The notes under the pieces are model-generated. The model saw only the letters and a program-made list of their open reading frames with translations, had not been told where the DNA came from and searched no databases. The translations under genes and the position numbers were made by a program. Below, in pieces: positions 9,367 to 17,184 of a DNA stretch of 64,000 bases (positions are counted from its first letter, which is position 1; every line of letters starts with the position of its first letter). This DNA is from Verrucomicrobiota bacterium (lineage in GTDB: Bacteria; Verrucomicrobiota; Verrucomicrobiia; Chthoniobacterales; UBA10450), in the NCBI GenBank assembly GCA_003219415.1, contig QHOS01000018.1, forward strand, positions 1 through 64,000. The letters run 5' to 3'.

Positions 9367-9430
9367 TGTAGTGGCAACCGTGCCGGCTGCGTTTTGTCGT
9401 GGATTTGCAGGCCACACGCCTGCCTTTACA
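9367..9430. repeat. TGTAG...TTTACA repeat, copy 2
   Basis: A block starting TGTAGTGGCAACCGTGCCGG and ending CACGCCTGCCTTTACA contains two small hairpin halves. It lies between folK and panB and overlaps the open frame upstream of the chosen panB start. Confidence 0.5.
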
Positions 9431-9515
9431 GGAATTCGGCGCCGCAAATTTTGCCCGTGGCTCTGTCGCTACAGCTTGCGTTCTCGAGTTAGCAGCTGAT
9501 CTTCCGGCAGATCCG

Positions 9516-10268
9516 ATGAAAGATTTTCGCCAAATGAAACAACGCGGCGAAAAGATCACCGCGTTGACGGCTTACGATTATCCCACGGCGCGTCTATTGG
9601 ACGAAAGTGGCATCGACATCATCCTGGTAGGCGACTCGTTAGGCATGGTGGTACTTGGTTGCCAGGATACGACTGGTGTAACGCTGGAAGAAATGCTGCA
9701 TCACACCCGGGCAGTTGCTCGCGGTGTTAAGCAGGCGTTACTCGTGGCGGATCTGCCGATCCACACGTACGATACACCCGAACAGGCTGTGGAGGCCGCC
9801 AGGAAATTTGTCGATGTCGGCGCACAGGCGGTGAAGCTTGAAGGCGGCGTGAGTCATGTGACGCAAATTCAAGCGATCACAAAGGCGGGTATCCCGTTCA
9901 TGGCGCACATCGGCATGCTACCCCAAAGTGTGCGGGAAGAAGGTGGCTACAGGATCAAGGGGCGTACTCAGTCCGAAGCCGAAGCGCTTCTCGCGGACGC
10001 CCGAGCGGTGGAAGAAGCCGGCGCATTTTCTGTTGTGCTCGAGATTGTGGTCGCAGATATCGCAAAGCAGATCACAAGGGCAATCGGCATCCCCACCATC
10101 GGTATCGGATCCGGCAAGCATTGCGATGGACAAATCCTGGTCACGCACGACTTGATCGGACTCTTTCCTTGGTTCACACCGAAATTTGTGTCACCCGAGG
10201 CGCGCGTAGCAGACGAAATCCGCCGCGCCGCAAGCGCCTTCATCGAGCGAACGCGTGCCGGGGGCTAG
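9516..10268 (+). CDS. panB: 3-methyl-2-oxobutanoate hydroxymethyltransferase
   Basis: PanB makes ketopantoate from 2-ketoisovalerate and methylene-tetrahydrofolate, the first committed step to pantothenate and coenzyme A. The start is set at 9516 because MKDFRQMKQRGEKITALTAYDY aligns with the usual N-terminus, giving 250 residues; a GTG 39 codons upstream is open, but that stretch covers a repeat element. Key parts are ILVGDSLGMV (Mg-binding Asp), ADLPIHTY, the VKLEGG lysine-glutamate, AHIGMLPQS, and GIGSGKHCDGQILVTHD near the end. It is the last gene of this rightward biosynthetic run. Confidence 0.95.
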   Translation: MKDFRQMKQRGEKITALTAYDYPTARLLDESGIDIILVGDSLGMVVLGCQDTTGVTLEEMLHHTRAVARGVKQALLVADLPIHTYDTPEQAVEAARKFVDVGAQAVKLEGGVSHVTQIQAITKAGIPFMAHIGMLPQSVREEGGYRIKGRTQSEAEALLADARAVEEAGAFSVVLEIVVADIAKQITRAIGIPTIGIGSGKHCDGQILVTHDLIGLFPWFTPKFVSPEARVADEIRRAASAFIERTRAGG

Positions 10269-10339
10269 GAAAATAGTGCCATGGTGAACTTTCGTAGGGC
10301 CATAGCTCGCCTGTCCGAATGTGATATGTTGAAAACCAC

Positions 10340-11389
10340 ATGAGAGTTTCCGATTTCGACGACTTCGACCGGTTCGAGACCGAAGGACTGCTCACGGGTA
10401 CCAAAGAGCGCAGCTGGCTCTGGTTTGGATTAATCGTTTCGCTGGGAATACACCTCGCGCTCTGCGCCTATTTTTACCGGACGCGTTTCCAAACCGTAGA
10501 AGCTTTGACCCCACCAAATGAGCAGACGCCAACATTCAAGGTGAGAAGCATCAACACGTCAGACCTTGGCAAAAGCAGTGTCGATCAGACAAATCCGGCG
10601 GCAAAACCGAACCCGGACAATACCGATGTGCAGTTGCCAGACGAAAAGAAATCGTTCGACAAGCTATTGCAGGACGTTCAAGCAAGCGCGGCGATTCCGG
10701 ACGACATGCGGGACGTTTTGCCTGATCAACCTAAGGTGGAACAGCCCGAGGTAAATTCCGTTCTTACTGAAATCGAGCGATCGACTGCGCAGAGTCTCGT
10801 CAACGATTCAAACGCGACGCACGAACAATCGCTGCTCAACAATAGTTCACAATCGGGCCGTCCACAGCCCGCGCTTAGCGGAACGGAGCTGGCCACGAGT
10901 ACGACGATCAAGCGCCCCAACACCTTTACCAGCAAGATGCCCGGTGACAGCGCTGGACCAATTAAAGGGCACACCGCCGGCTTCAGCGACTTGGATCAAC
11001 TGCTCGCGCAAAAAGGTCCGCTCGGGTCAGGCACAAAATTACGACTGCCGGACGATCAACTCTTCGAATACGACAGCGACGTGCTGCAATCAAGCGCTAT
11101 CAGTCAATTGCAAAAGCTGGGCACTCTCATCCAGCGTAATCCGAAAGCTACGTTTTCCGTGGAAGGTTACACGGATTCATTCGGCTCATTCGAATACAAC
11201 CTCGATCTGAGTCAGCGCCGAGCTGACAGCGTGAAACGCTATTTAGTGGAGGCAATGCGGATTAACCCTGCGCAAATTGAAACGCGCGGTTACGGCGCAG
11301 CGAAATTCCGAGCGTCGCCAAACGGATCAATTGGAGAGCAGAGTCCCAATCGCCGTGTGGAGGTTGTGGTGCATACGAGCGAGGGATGA
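10340..11389 (+). CDS. Inner-membrane-anchored OmpA-domain protein
   Basis: A 349-residue envelope protein. Residues 26-46 form one membrane helix preceded by a short acidic cytoplasmic end, an arrangement like TonB or MotB-type anchors. A long Pro/Asn/Ser/Asp-rich periplasmic linker follows (about 50-220). The C-terminus (about 235-345) is an OmpA/MotB peptidoglycan-binding domain: LFEYDSDVL, VEGYTDSFGS (the DAP-binding Asp), LSQRRADSVKRYL and PNRRVEVVV. It probably links the inner membrane to the cell wall. The neighbouring leftward pilus operon is convergent, so a functional link is only possible. Confidence 0.85.
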   Translation: MRVSDFDDFDRFETEGLLTGTKERSWLWFGLIVSLGIHLALCAYFYRTRFQTVEALTPPNEQTPTFKVRSINTSDLGKSSVDQTNPAAKPNPDNTDVQLPDEKKSFDKLLQDVQASAAIPDDMRDVLPDQPKVEQPEVNSVLTEIERSTAQSLVNDSNATHEQSLLNNSSQSGRPQPALSGTELATSTTIKRPNTFTSKMPGDSAGPIKGHTAGFSDLDQLLAQKGPLGSGTKLRLPDDQLFEYDSDVLQSSAISQLQKLGTLIQRNPKATFSVEGYTDSFGSFEYNLDLSQRRADSVKRYLVEAMRINPAQIETRGYGAAKFRASPNGSIGEQSPNRRVEVVVHTSEG

Positions 11390-11412
11390 GCGGCGCGCCC
11401 AGCGGTCGCGCC

Positions 11413-12159
11413 CTACCAATTTTTGATCCACTGTGGAGTAATCGTGTCGGGATTGGGAGGGTTCATAGTTAGTCCTGCCGTACTCCACAGATCGAAGGTT
11501 GGGTTATAGCCAGTGTTTGGATCGTATTGATATGCTGTCGAATAGCCATAGGCGCTGCCGAAAGGGTCGCGAACGTACTGGATATTCTGAGTTTGGTCAG
11601 CGGGACTCAGCATGTTCGGCTTAAATGTGAAGTAAGACTTCGGCGGCGAAGTGAGAGGTGGGCTCAATGTCGAACCGTCGATGTTAAAGTTTTCGTCCGA
11701 AGCGTTCACAGCGCGATCAAGATTTCTATCGCCAGAAAGGGCGCGGTATAGGACAAGAATTGCTGCGCTGTAGAGCGTTGTTGTAGAGTCACCCATTATA
11801 CGGGAATTCAATCTGTCCGTAGCGGTATTTGCAGTTGGATCCCTAGGATAAGCTGCATTGTCGGATTTGTAATTTTCCAACGCGGCCGACATGGCGGCGA
11901 TTTCGGTCTCGGCACGGGCGCGGGCACCTTTCTTCTGAACGTAGCCGACCGTGCTTAGAACCAATCCAGTCAGAATGATGATAACCGTGGTGACGACGAT
12001 CAGTTCAATGAGAGTAAACGCGGCACTGACGCGAAATGACGAATGGCTGCGCCTCGTTAAATCGTTGAGCCGTTGAGTCGTTGAACCGTAAATCCGCTCC
12101 AACGCTGTAACGATGCGACGAATCACGCTCTGCTTCGTCGTTCCTTCGACATTCGACAT
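11413..12159 (-). CDS. Type II secretion/type IV pilus pseudopilin
   Basis: The prepilin signature AAFTLIELIVV (cleavage before the Phe, Glu at +5) begins a long hydrophobic helix, followed by a globular domain with AETEIAAMSAALENYKSDNAAYP, the usual GspG-like continuation. The only start codon giving this frame is the ATG at 12159, which makes the leader about 47 residues, much longer than the usual 6-20. Much of that leader (TTQRLNDLT) is translated from an intergenic word repeat, so a non-ATG start nearer the processing site or a recently lost start is possible. It is the last gene of the leftward GspE-GspE-GspF operon. Confidence 0.85.
   Translation of the reverse strand: MSNVEGTTKQSVIRRIVTALERIYGSTTQRLNDLTRRSHSSFRVSAAFTLIELIVVTTVIIILTGLVLSTVGYVQKKGARARAETEIAAMSAALENYKSDNAAYPRDPTANTATDRLNSRIMGDSTTTLYSAAILVLYRALSGDRNLDRAVNASDENFNIDGSTLSPPLTSPPKSYFTFKPNMLSPADQTQNIQYVRDPFGSAYGYSTAYQYDPNTGYNPTFDLWSTAGLTMNPPNPDTITPQWIKNW
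12056..12094. repeat. Word repeat CGTTGA, inside the pseudopilin leader
   Basis: On the plus strand the unit (A)TCGTTGA(G/A)CCGTTGA occurs about four times with small changes. The same word occurs at 23430-23462 before lpxD. Here it is read in frame as part of the pseudopilin N-terminus. Confidence 0.75.
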
Positions 12160-12177
12160 TCGAATTTCATCATTCGC
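12147..12177. repeat. Word repeat CATTCGA, pseudopilin-gspF junction
   Basis: CGACATTCGACATTCGAATT followed by TCATCATTCG: the word CATTCG occurs three times. It covers the pseudopilin start codon. A related word set (CGAATG, AATGACG) is at 13553-13589. Confidence 0.7.
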
Positions 12178-12189
12178 ACTGCAGGCGCA

Positions 12190-13479
12190 TCACGTCTGCT
12201 GCTGCAAGCCGGTGATGATGCTAATAAGCGGCGTAAAAAGAGCGAGCACGATCGTACCGACAATCAGCGCCAGAAAAACGATCATGATGGGCTCGAGCAT
12301 CGATGTGAGGGCCGCAACCGCGTTATCGACTTCATCATCGTACACATCGGCAATCTTCAAGAGCATGTCTGGAAGTTTACCGGTTTCTTCGCCCACATCG
12401 ACCATGCTGGTCACCATCGGCGGAAAAGCGCGACTAGCTTCCAGCGGTTGAACAATCGATTCGCCTTCCTTTACGCTGTCGTGCACGCGTGAAATCGCGG
12501 CGGCAATTACGGAGTTGCCGGCGGTTTCGCGAGTGATATTCAGTGCCTGCAAAATCGGCACACCGCTCGTGACCAGCGTTCCAAGTGTGCGCGCAAATCG
12601 CGAGATTGCCGTTTTGCGATTCAAATCGCCAAACAGCGGCATGCGCAGTTTGAAACTGTCAATCACGAATCGCCCGCCTCGCGTGCGGCCAATGAATTTG
12701 TAAGCCGTCACGGCAACGATTACCGCTCCGAGCAGAACAAGACCATGATTCTTTACGAGGCTACTCGTTCCGATAACAAACTGGGTGACGGCTGGTAGCG
12801 GTTTATCGCCAAGCATGTCGTGAAAGATCGCTTCAAATTTCGGCACAATGAAGACAAGGAGAAAAGCCATGATGCCCACTGCCATTGTCATCACAATGAG
12901 CGGATAGACCATTGCTGCGATGACCTTGTTCTTAATCTTCGCAGCTTTCTCCTGAAATTCCGAAAGCCGGTTGAGCGCCATCTCGAGCACACCGCCCACT
13001 TCGCCGGCTTTAACCATGTTAACGTACAAATTGTTAAAGATTCGCGGATGCAGGGCCAGCGCGTCAGAAAAAGTATTACCGCTCTGAACCGAATCGGAGA
13101 GGCTGTTAATTGTATTCTTTAATACCTTGTCGCGTTCCTGCTTTGCCAAGACGGTCAGACTTCGCACCAACGGCAACCCGGAATCAATGAGCGTTGCCAA
13201 TTGTCGCGTGAAAATCATCAGGATTTTTGGCTTAATCTTCGTGCGCTTGAAAAGAGCAATTCCGGTCTTCGCGCGCGGTTTCGTCGCGCGCACCATCTTC
13301 GCCGCGCGGCGGCGGGCTGCTTTGTCGTCGGCGCGGGCTACAGCCTCCTCGTAGACACTCGTTGGAAAATACCCAGCCTGACGCAATCGGCCGATTGCAT
13401 CATTTGTCGAAGCAGCTTCAACCAACCCGGTAGCTTCTTGTCCACGGGAATCGAGAGCTACATAGTTATAACGCGCCAT
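12190..13479 (-). CDS. GspF/PilC inner-membrane platform protein
   Basis: The 429 residues hold two copies of the T2SSF domain (about 95-220 and 295-420) with three membrane helices near 197-220, 248-268 and 400-422. Signatures include FTRQLATLIDSGLPLVRSL in the first copy and FARTLGTLVTSGVPILQAL in the second. It is the membrane platform on which the cytoplasmic ATPase acts to add or extract pilin subunits. The N-terminal MARYNYVALDSRG fits the family. It sits between the two ATPase genes and the pseudopilin, which supports one machine. Pilus and secretion versions cannot be separated by sequence alone. Confidence 0.94.
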   Translation of the reverse strand: MARYNYVALDSRGQEATGLVEAASTNDAIGRLRQAGYFPTSVYEEAVARADDKAARRRAAKMVRATKPRAKTGIALFKRTKIKPKILMIFTRQLATLIDSGLPLVRSLTVLAKQERDKVLKNTINSLSDSVQSGNTFSDALALHPRIFNNLYVNMVKAGEVGGVLEMALNRLSEFQEKAAKIKNKVIAAMVYPLIVMTMAVGIMAFLLVFIVPKFEAIFHDMLGDKPLPAVTQFVIGTSSLVKNHGLVLLGAVIVAVTAYKFIGRTRGGRFVIDSFKLRMPLFGDLNRKTAISRFARTLGTLVTSGVPILQALNITRETAGNSVIAAAISRVHDSVKEGESIVQPLEASRAFPPMVTSMVDVGEETGKLPDMLLKIADVYDDEVDNAVAALTSMLEPIMIVFLALIVGTIVLALFTPLISIITGLQQQT

Positions 13480-13552
13480 GGCCAGCGATCTTAGTTAGTT
13501 AGGAGTGCCATGTCGAGCACTGGGATTCCACGAATCCACCAAATGACAAAAT

Positions 13553-13589
13553 CCGAATGTCGAATGACAGATTAATGACGAATGATAAG
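13553..13589. repeat. Word repeat CGAATG/AATGAC between gspE and gspF
   Basis: CCGAATGTCGAATGACAGAT then TAATGACGAATGATAAG: the words CGAATG and AATGA recur about three times each. A second loose set (TCCTCATTTCCTCATGT) lies at about 13667-13684 at the stop of the upstream ATPase gene. Confidence 0.65.
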
Positions 13590-13680
13590 AGCGCCAAGAA
13601 CGGAAAAGCGACGTCTCTTCTTTCATCATTCGGTGATTTTGGCTTCCTTCCGCCTTCGTCATAACTCCTTCCTCATTTCC

Positions 13681-15375
13681 TCATGTGTATCTCAGCACTT
13701 CCTCGACGGTGGTGTCGCCAGCGAAGACGCTGCGCAAGCCGTCCTGGCGCAGTGTTACCATTCCAAGCTCCACAGCCTTTTGCTTTAAGGTAACCGTTGG
13801 TGCGCGTTCATTGATTAGCTCACGAATCGGGTCGGTGAGGCTCAACAGCTCGTAGATTCCCTTTCGTCCTTTGTAGCCGGTGTTGTTACAAGCGTCACAA
13901 CCTTTGCCATAAAAGAATTGTCTGTTGCCGATGTCCTGCGGCGAGATTCCCAGCTCAGCAAGTAAACTCTCGCTCGGTGTGTAAGTCGTGCGACACTGTC
14001 GGCAGATGCTGCGCAGTAAACGCTGACCGAGGACTGCCTCGAGCGTGGATGAGATTAGAAACGGTTCCACACCCATGTCGATCAAACGCGTGATTGCTCC
14101 GGGCGCATCGTTTGTATGGAGCGTCGTGAAAACAAGATGCCCGGTCAGAGAGGCTTGGATTGCAATTTGCGCGGTCTCAAGATCGCGTGTCTCGCCGACC
14201 ATGATGCGATCCGGGTCCTGGCGCAGAAACGACCGCAAGACACGTGCAAAGGTCAGACCGATCGCATCGTTCACCGGCACTTGTACGATCCCTTCCAGAT
14301 CGTATTCGACCGGCTCTTCTGCAGTCAGGAGCTTCGAATCAATCGTGTTAACTTTACGGAGGCAGGAGTAAAGCGTCGTTGTCTTTCCAGAGCCGGTCGG
14401 TCCGGTCGCAATGAAGATGCCGTTCGGGCGCTCGATCATCTCCAGTAGAAAATTGTAGATGTAATCGGGCATTCCGAGTGCTTCGAGATCCAGATTTACG
14501 ATGCTGCGATCAAGAACCCGCAGCACGAGGCTCTCGCCGAATTGAGTTGGCAATGTTGAAACGCGAAGATCGACGTTGCGTCCGGCAATATGCTTCTGGA
14601 TGCGACCATCCTGGGGCAACCGTCTTTCTGCGATGTTCATATTTGCCATCACTTTCAACCGCGAGATGACCGGCAGAGCAAGATGACGTGGCGGTGGCGA
14701 CATTTCGTAGAGTGCGCCATCGACGCGATAGCGGATCTTGAACTCATTTTCAAATGGCTCGAAATGAATGTCGCTCGCACGGTCCTGGATCGCCTGGTAA
14801 AGAATGAGATCGACGAAGCGAATGATCGGAGTTGCGTTTGCTTCGGCTTCAACTGCCGCTTCGCCGTTTCCCTCGCGTCCGCTAGAGACGGACAGAAGCT
14901 CCCCAGCCTGGCCGAGTTGCTTGAGAACTTCGTCCATGCTCGTCGTATCGGTGCCGTAATGCTGTTTGATCAGGTCTTCGATTTGATCCGAGGGCGAAAC
15001 GACGACGTGGATGTCTTTACCGAGCGCAAAGCGAAGATCCTCCGCAGCGGTGAGATCGAACGGATCAACCAGGGCGACTCGCAATGTGGTTCCGCTCATT
15101 TCAATCGGAAGAGCACCGTGTAACCGAGCCAGACCGCTGGGAATCAGACGCAAAATCTCCGGCGGAATATCGCGCTCGGTTAGGTCGATCAAGTCGGTGC
15201 CGAGCCCGTTAGCAATTGTCTGATAAAAGCCGTGCTCGTCGATGAAGCCGCCATCGATCATCGCCTGGGCAACGGTTTTCCCGTTCAATTCTACTTCCCT
15301 TAGGACGTCTTCCGCTTGCGAAGGCTCGACCACCCGCTGCTCGATAAAAAATTCGGCTAACTGCTTTTCCGTCAT
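13681..15375 (-). CDS. GspE/PilB assembly ATPase, second copy
   Basis: A 564-residue hexameric assembly ATPase. The MshEN-type N-domain covers about 1-145. The ATPase core has Walker A GPTGSGKT at 325-332, an Asp box EEPVEYDLEG, Walker B RIMVGETRD and a His box TGHLVFTTLHTNDAP. Two Cys pairs (CRQC and CDAC) form the zinc site of GspE/PilB. It should power pseudopilus or pilus assembly with the GspF and pseudopilin genes downstream. It lies 5 bases after the related ATPase gene upstream, so the two are co-transcribed. Which copy is the extension motor is unclear. Confidence 0.94.
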   Translation of the reverse strand: MTEKQLAEFFIEQRVVEPSQAEDVLREVELNGKTVAQAMIDGGFIDEHGFYQTIANGLGTDLIDLTERDIPPEILRLIPSGLARLHGALPIEMSGTTLRVALVDPFDLTAAEDLRFALGKDIHVVVSPSDQIEDLIKQHYGTDTTSMDEVLKQLGQAGELLSVSSGREGNGEAAVEAEANATPIIRFVDLILYQAIQDRASDIHFEPFENEFKIRYRVDGALYEMSPPPRHLALPVISRLKVMANMNIAERRLPQDGRIQKHIAGRNVDLRVSTLPTQFGESLVLRVLDRSIVNLDLEALGMPDYIYNFLLEMIERPNGIFIATGPTGSGKTTTLYSCLRKVNTIDSKLLTAEEPVEYDLEGIVQVPVNDAIGLTFARVLRSFLRQDPDRIMVGETRDLETAQIAIQASLTGHLVFTTLHTNDAPGAITRLIDMGVEPFLISSTLEAVLGQRLLRSICRQCRTTYTPSESLLAELGISPQDIGNRQFFYGKGCDACNNTGYKGRKGIYELLSLTDPIRELINERAPTVTLKQKAVELGMVTLRQDGLRSVFAGDTTVEEVLRYT

Positions 15376-15380
15376 GTTTG

Positions 15381-17084
15381 TTAGCTCACGTCGCCGACCG
15401 TAATGGAGATGACTTCTTCCGCAGAGGTGAGGCCGGCGAGCACCTTGCGGACCCCGTCTTCGCGAAGCGTGCGCATGCCCAGTTCACGCGCTCGTTGCCG
15501 CAGCGACAAGGTCGAGTTGCGTTTGTTAATCATATGGCGCACATCGTCGTTGATCACAAAAATCTCGAAGATGCCGATTCGACCCTTGTAACCGATCTGA
15601 CGGCATCGCTCGCACCCTACTGGCTTCATTACTTGAGCCTCGGAGAGCTGACCGGGCTCGATTTGCAGCGCGCGCAATTCGGTCTCGCTGAGTTCCCCTG
15701 GTTGTTTGCAGTGTGCACATAATCTGCGGATAAGCCTTTGCGCCATGATTGCTCGCACGGAGGAAGCCACCAGAAACGGCTGAACACCAAGATCGGCCAA
15801 GCGCGCCACCGCAGAAGGGGCATCATTGGTGTGCAGCGTACTGAAAACGAGGTGACCAGTGAGACTCGCGTTAGTAGCAATGCTCGCTGTCTCGAGATCT
15901 CGAATTTCACCAATCATGATGATGTTCGGCGCCTGGCGCAGAATGGAACGCAAGGCCGCCGGAAAAGTCATCCCGACCTCATTATTCACCTGCACCTGAT
16001 TGATGCCGGTCATTTGATACTCGACCGGCTCTTCCACCGTGATGATTTTGCGGTCGGGTTTGTTGATGTAATTGAGGCAGGCGTAGAGAGTGGTCGTCTT
16101 TCCGGAGCCGGTAGGGCCGGTGACGAGTAAAATGCCGTCCGGCAGTTTGATCAGGCGTTCGAATGTTTCCTGGTCGTCTGAGAAAAATCCAAGCTCCGGC
16201 AAGCCAAGCTTTAGACTGGATTTATCCAGCAGGCGCATCACTACGCCCTCACCGTGATTAGTAGGAATCGTTGAGACGCGAAGATCGATTGGCTTCTTTT
16301 TGATTTTTACCTGGATCCGACCGTCCTGTGGCAGGCGTTTCTCTGCAATGCTCATGGAACCGGTCATAATTTTGAGGCGGCTGATGATTGCAGATTGCAA
16401 ACGTTTCGGTGGCGCTTGCATCTCCTGCAAAACACCATCGATTCTGAAGCGAACCCGAAACTTCTTGTCCAGCGGTTCCAGATGAATATCGCTTGCACCA
16501 GCGCGGTGCGCCTCGATCAACAACATGGAGACAAGCCGGATAATTGGCGCGTCGGCTTCATCGATTGCGGTCGCTTCCAAGCCATCACCAATTTCCAACC
16601 CGAGATCGATGTCATCTCCGATTTTTTTCTGCAGGACGTCGGCTGCTTCGTCTGCCGTCCCATAGTATTTGATCAGTGCATCACGAATTTTCTGGGGACT
16701 GGTGCATACCAGTTCCAGCTCGCGTTGCAGGAGAAAACTCAGACTGTCGATCGTATCGATGTCCAGTGGATTACCGACCGCCACTACGAGACCGGTCTCG
16801 CCGAAGGCGACCGGGATCACTTTGAAACGGCGCGCGTCTTCGCCTCGGATTTGATTGATGATCTGTGGCGGAATCACCATGGAAGAGATGTCGATCCAAT
16901 CCATGTGCGCTTGCGCCGCGAGCGTGCGCGAGACCTCCACGTCGGAGACAACTCCATCGTCGATTAAAATATCCACTACGCCGGGTTCGCCGTTCAGAAG
17001 TGACCTCGCGCTGTCGATCTGCGGACGCGTGACGAGTCCGCCTTCTTCGAGGACCTTGAGCACGTACTCTTCGTTGTGTTGCAC
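15381..17084 (-). CDS. GspE/PilB assembly ATPase, first copy
   Basis: A 567-residue paralogue of the next gene, starting at a GTG. Walker A GPTGSGKT is at 323-330, His box TGHLVFSTLHTNDAP, and zinc pairs CAHC and CERC. Around Walker B the usual RQDPD is RQAPN (then IIMIGEIRD), but the catalytic Glu remains. The N-domain (about 1-150) is divergent from that of the second copy, so the two probably have different partners or ligands. It is the first gene of the leftward operon. Two adjacent complete GspE-type motors with one platform gene suggest hetero-hexamers or switchable motors; that is inference. Confidence 0.94.
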   Translation of the reverse strand: MQHNEEYVLKVLEEGGLVTRPQIDSARSLLNGEPGVVDILIDDGVVSDVEVSRTLAAQAHMDWIDISSMVIPPQIINQIRGEDARRFKVIPVAFGETGLVVAVGNPLDIDTIDSLSFLLQRELELVCTSPQKIRDALIKYYGTADEAADVLQKKIGDDIDLGLEIGDGLEATAIDEADAPIIRLVSMLLIEAHRAGASDIHLEPLDKKFRVRFRIDGVLQEMQAPPKRLQSAIISRLKIMTGSMSIAEKRLPQDGRIQVKIKKKPIDLRVSTIPTNHGEGVVMRLLDKSSLKLGLPELGFFSDDQETFERLIKLPDGILLVTGPTGSGKTTTLYACLNYINKPDRKIITVEEPVEYQMTGINQVQVNNEVGMTFPAALRSILRQAPNIIMIGEIRDLETASIATNASLTGHLVFSTLHTNDAPSAVARLADLGVQPFLVASSVRAIMAQRLIRRLCAHCKQPGELSETELRALQIEPGQLSEAQVMKPVGCERCRQIGYKGRIGIFEIFVINDDVRHMINKRNSTLSLRQRARELGMRTLREDGVRKVLAGLTSAEEVISITVGDVS

Positions 17085-17184
17085 CTGGGAAGAATGCTGG
17101 AGCGCGCGCAGTTTACTGCAAAACCGCTAAATTTCCAGCGAGAGCGGATTTTCGGGCATCGCGACTGTCCTAACAAGATGGAGA

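Noticed and set aside
9399-9515. N-terminal extension of panB from the upstream GTG
   Set aside because: The extra 39 codons overlap a TGTAG repeat and have no match to PanB; the ATG at 9516 gives the family N-terminus.
14590-15123. 177-codon plus-strand frame inside the second GspE gene
   Set aside because: Antisense to a conserved ATPase with intact motifs; no recognisable domain.
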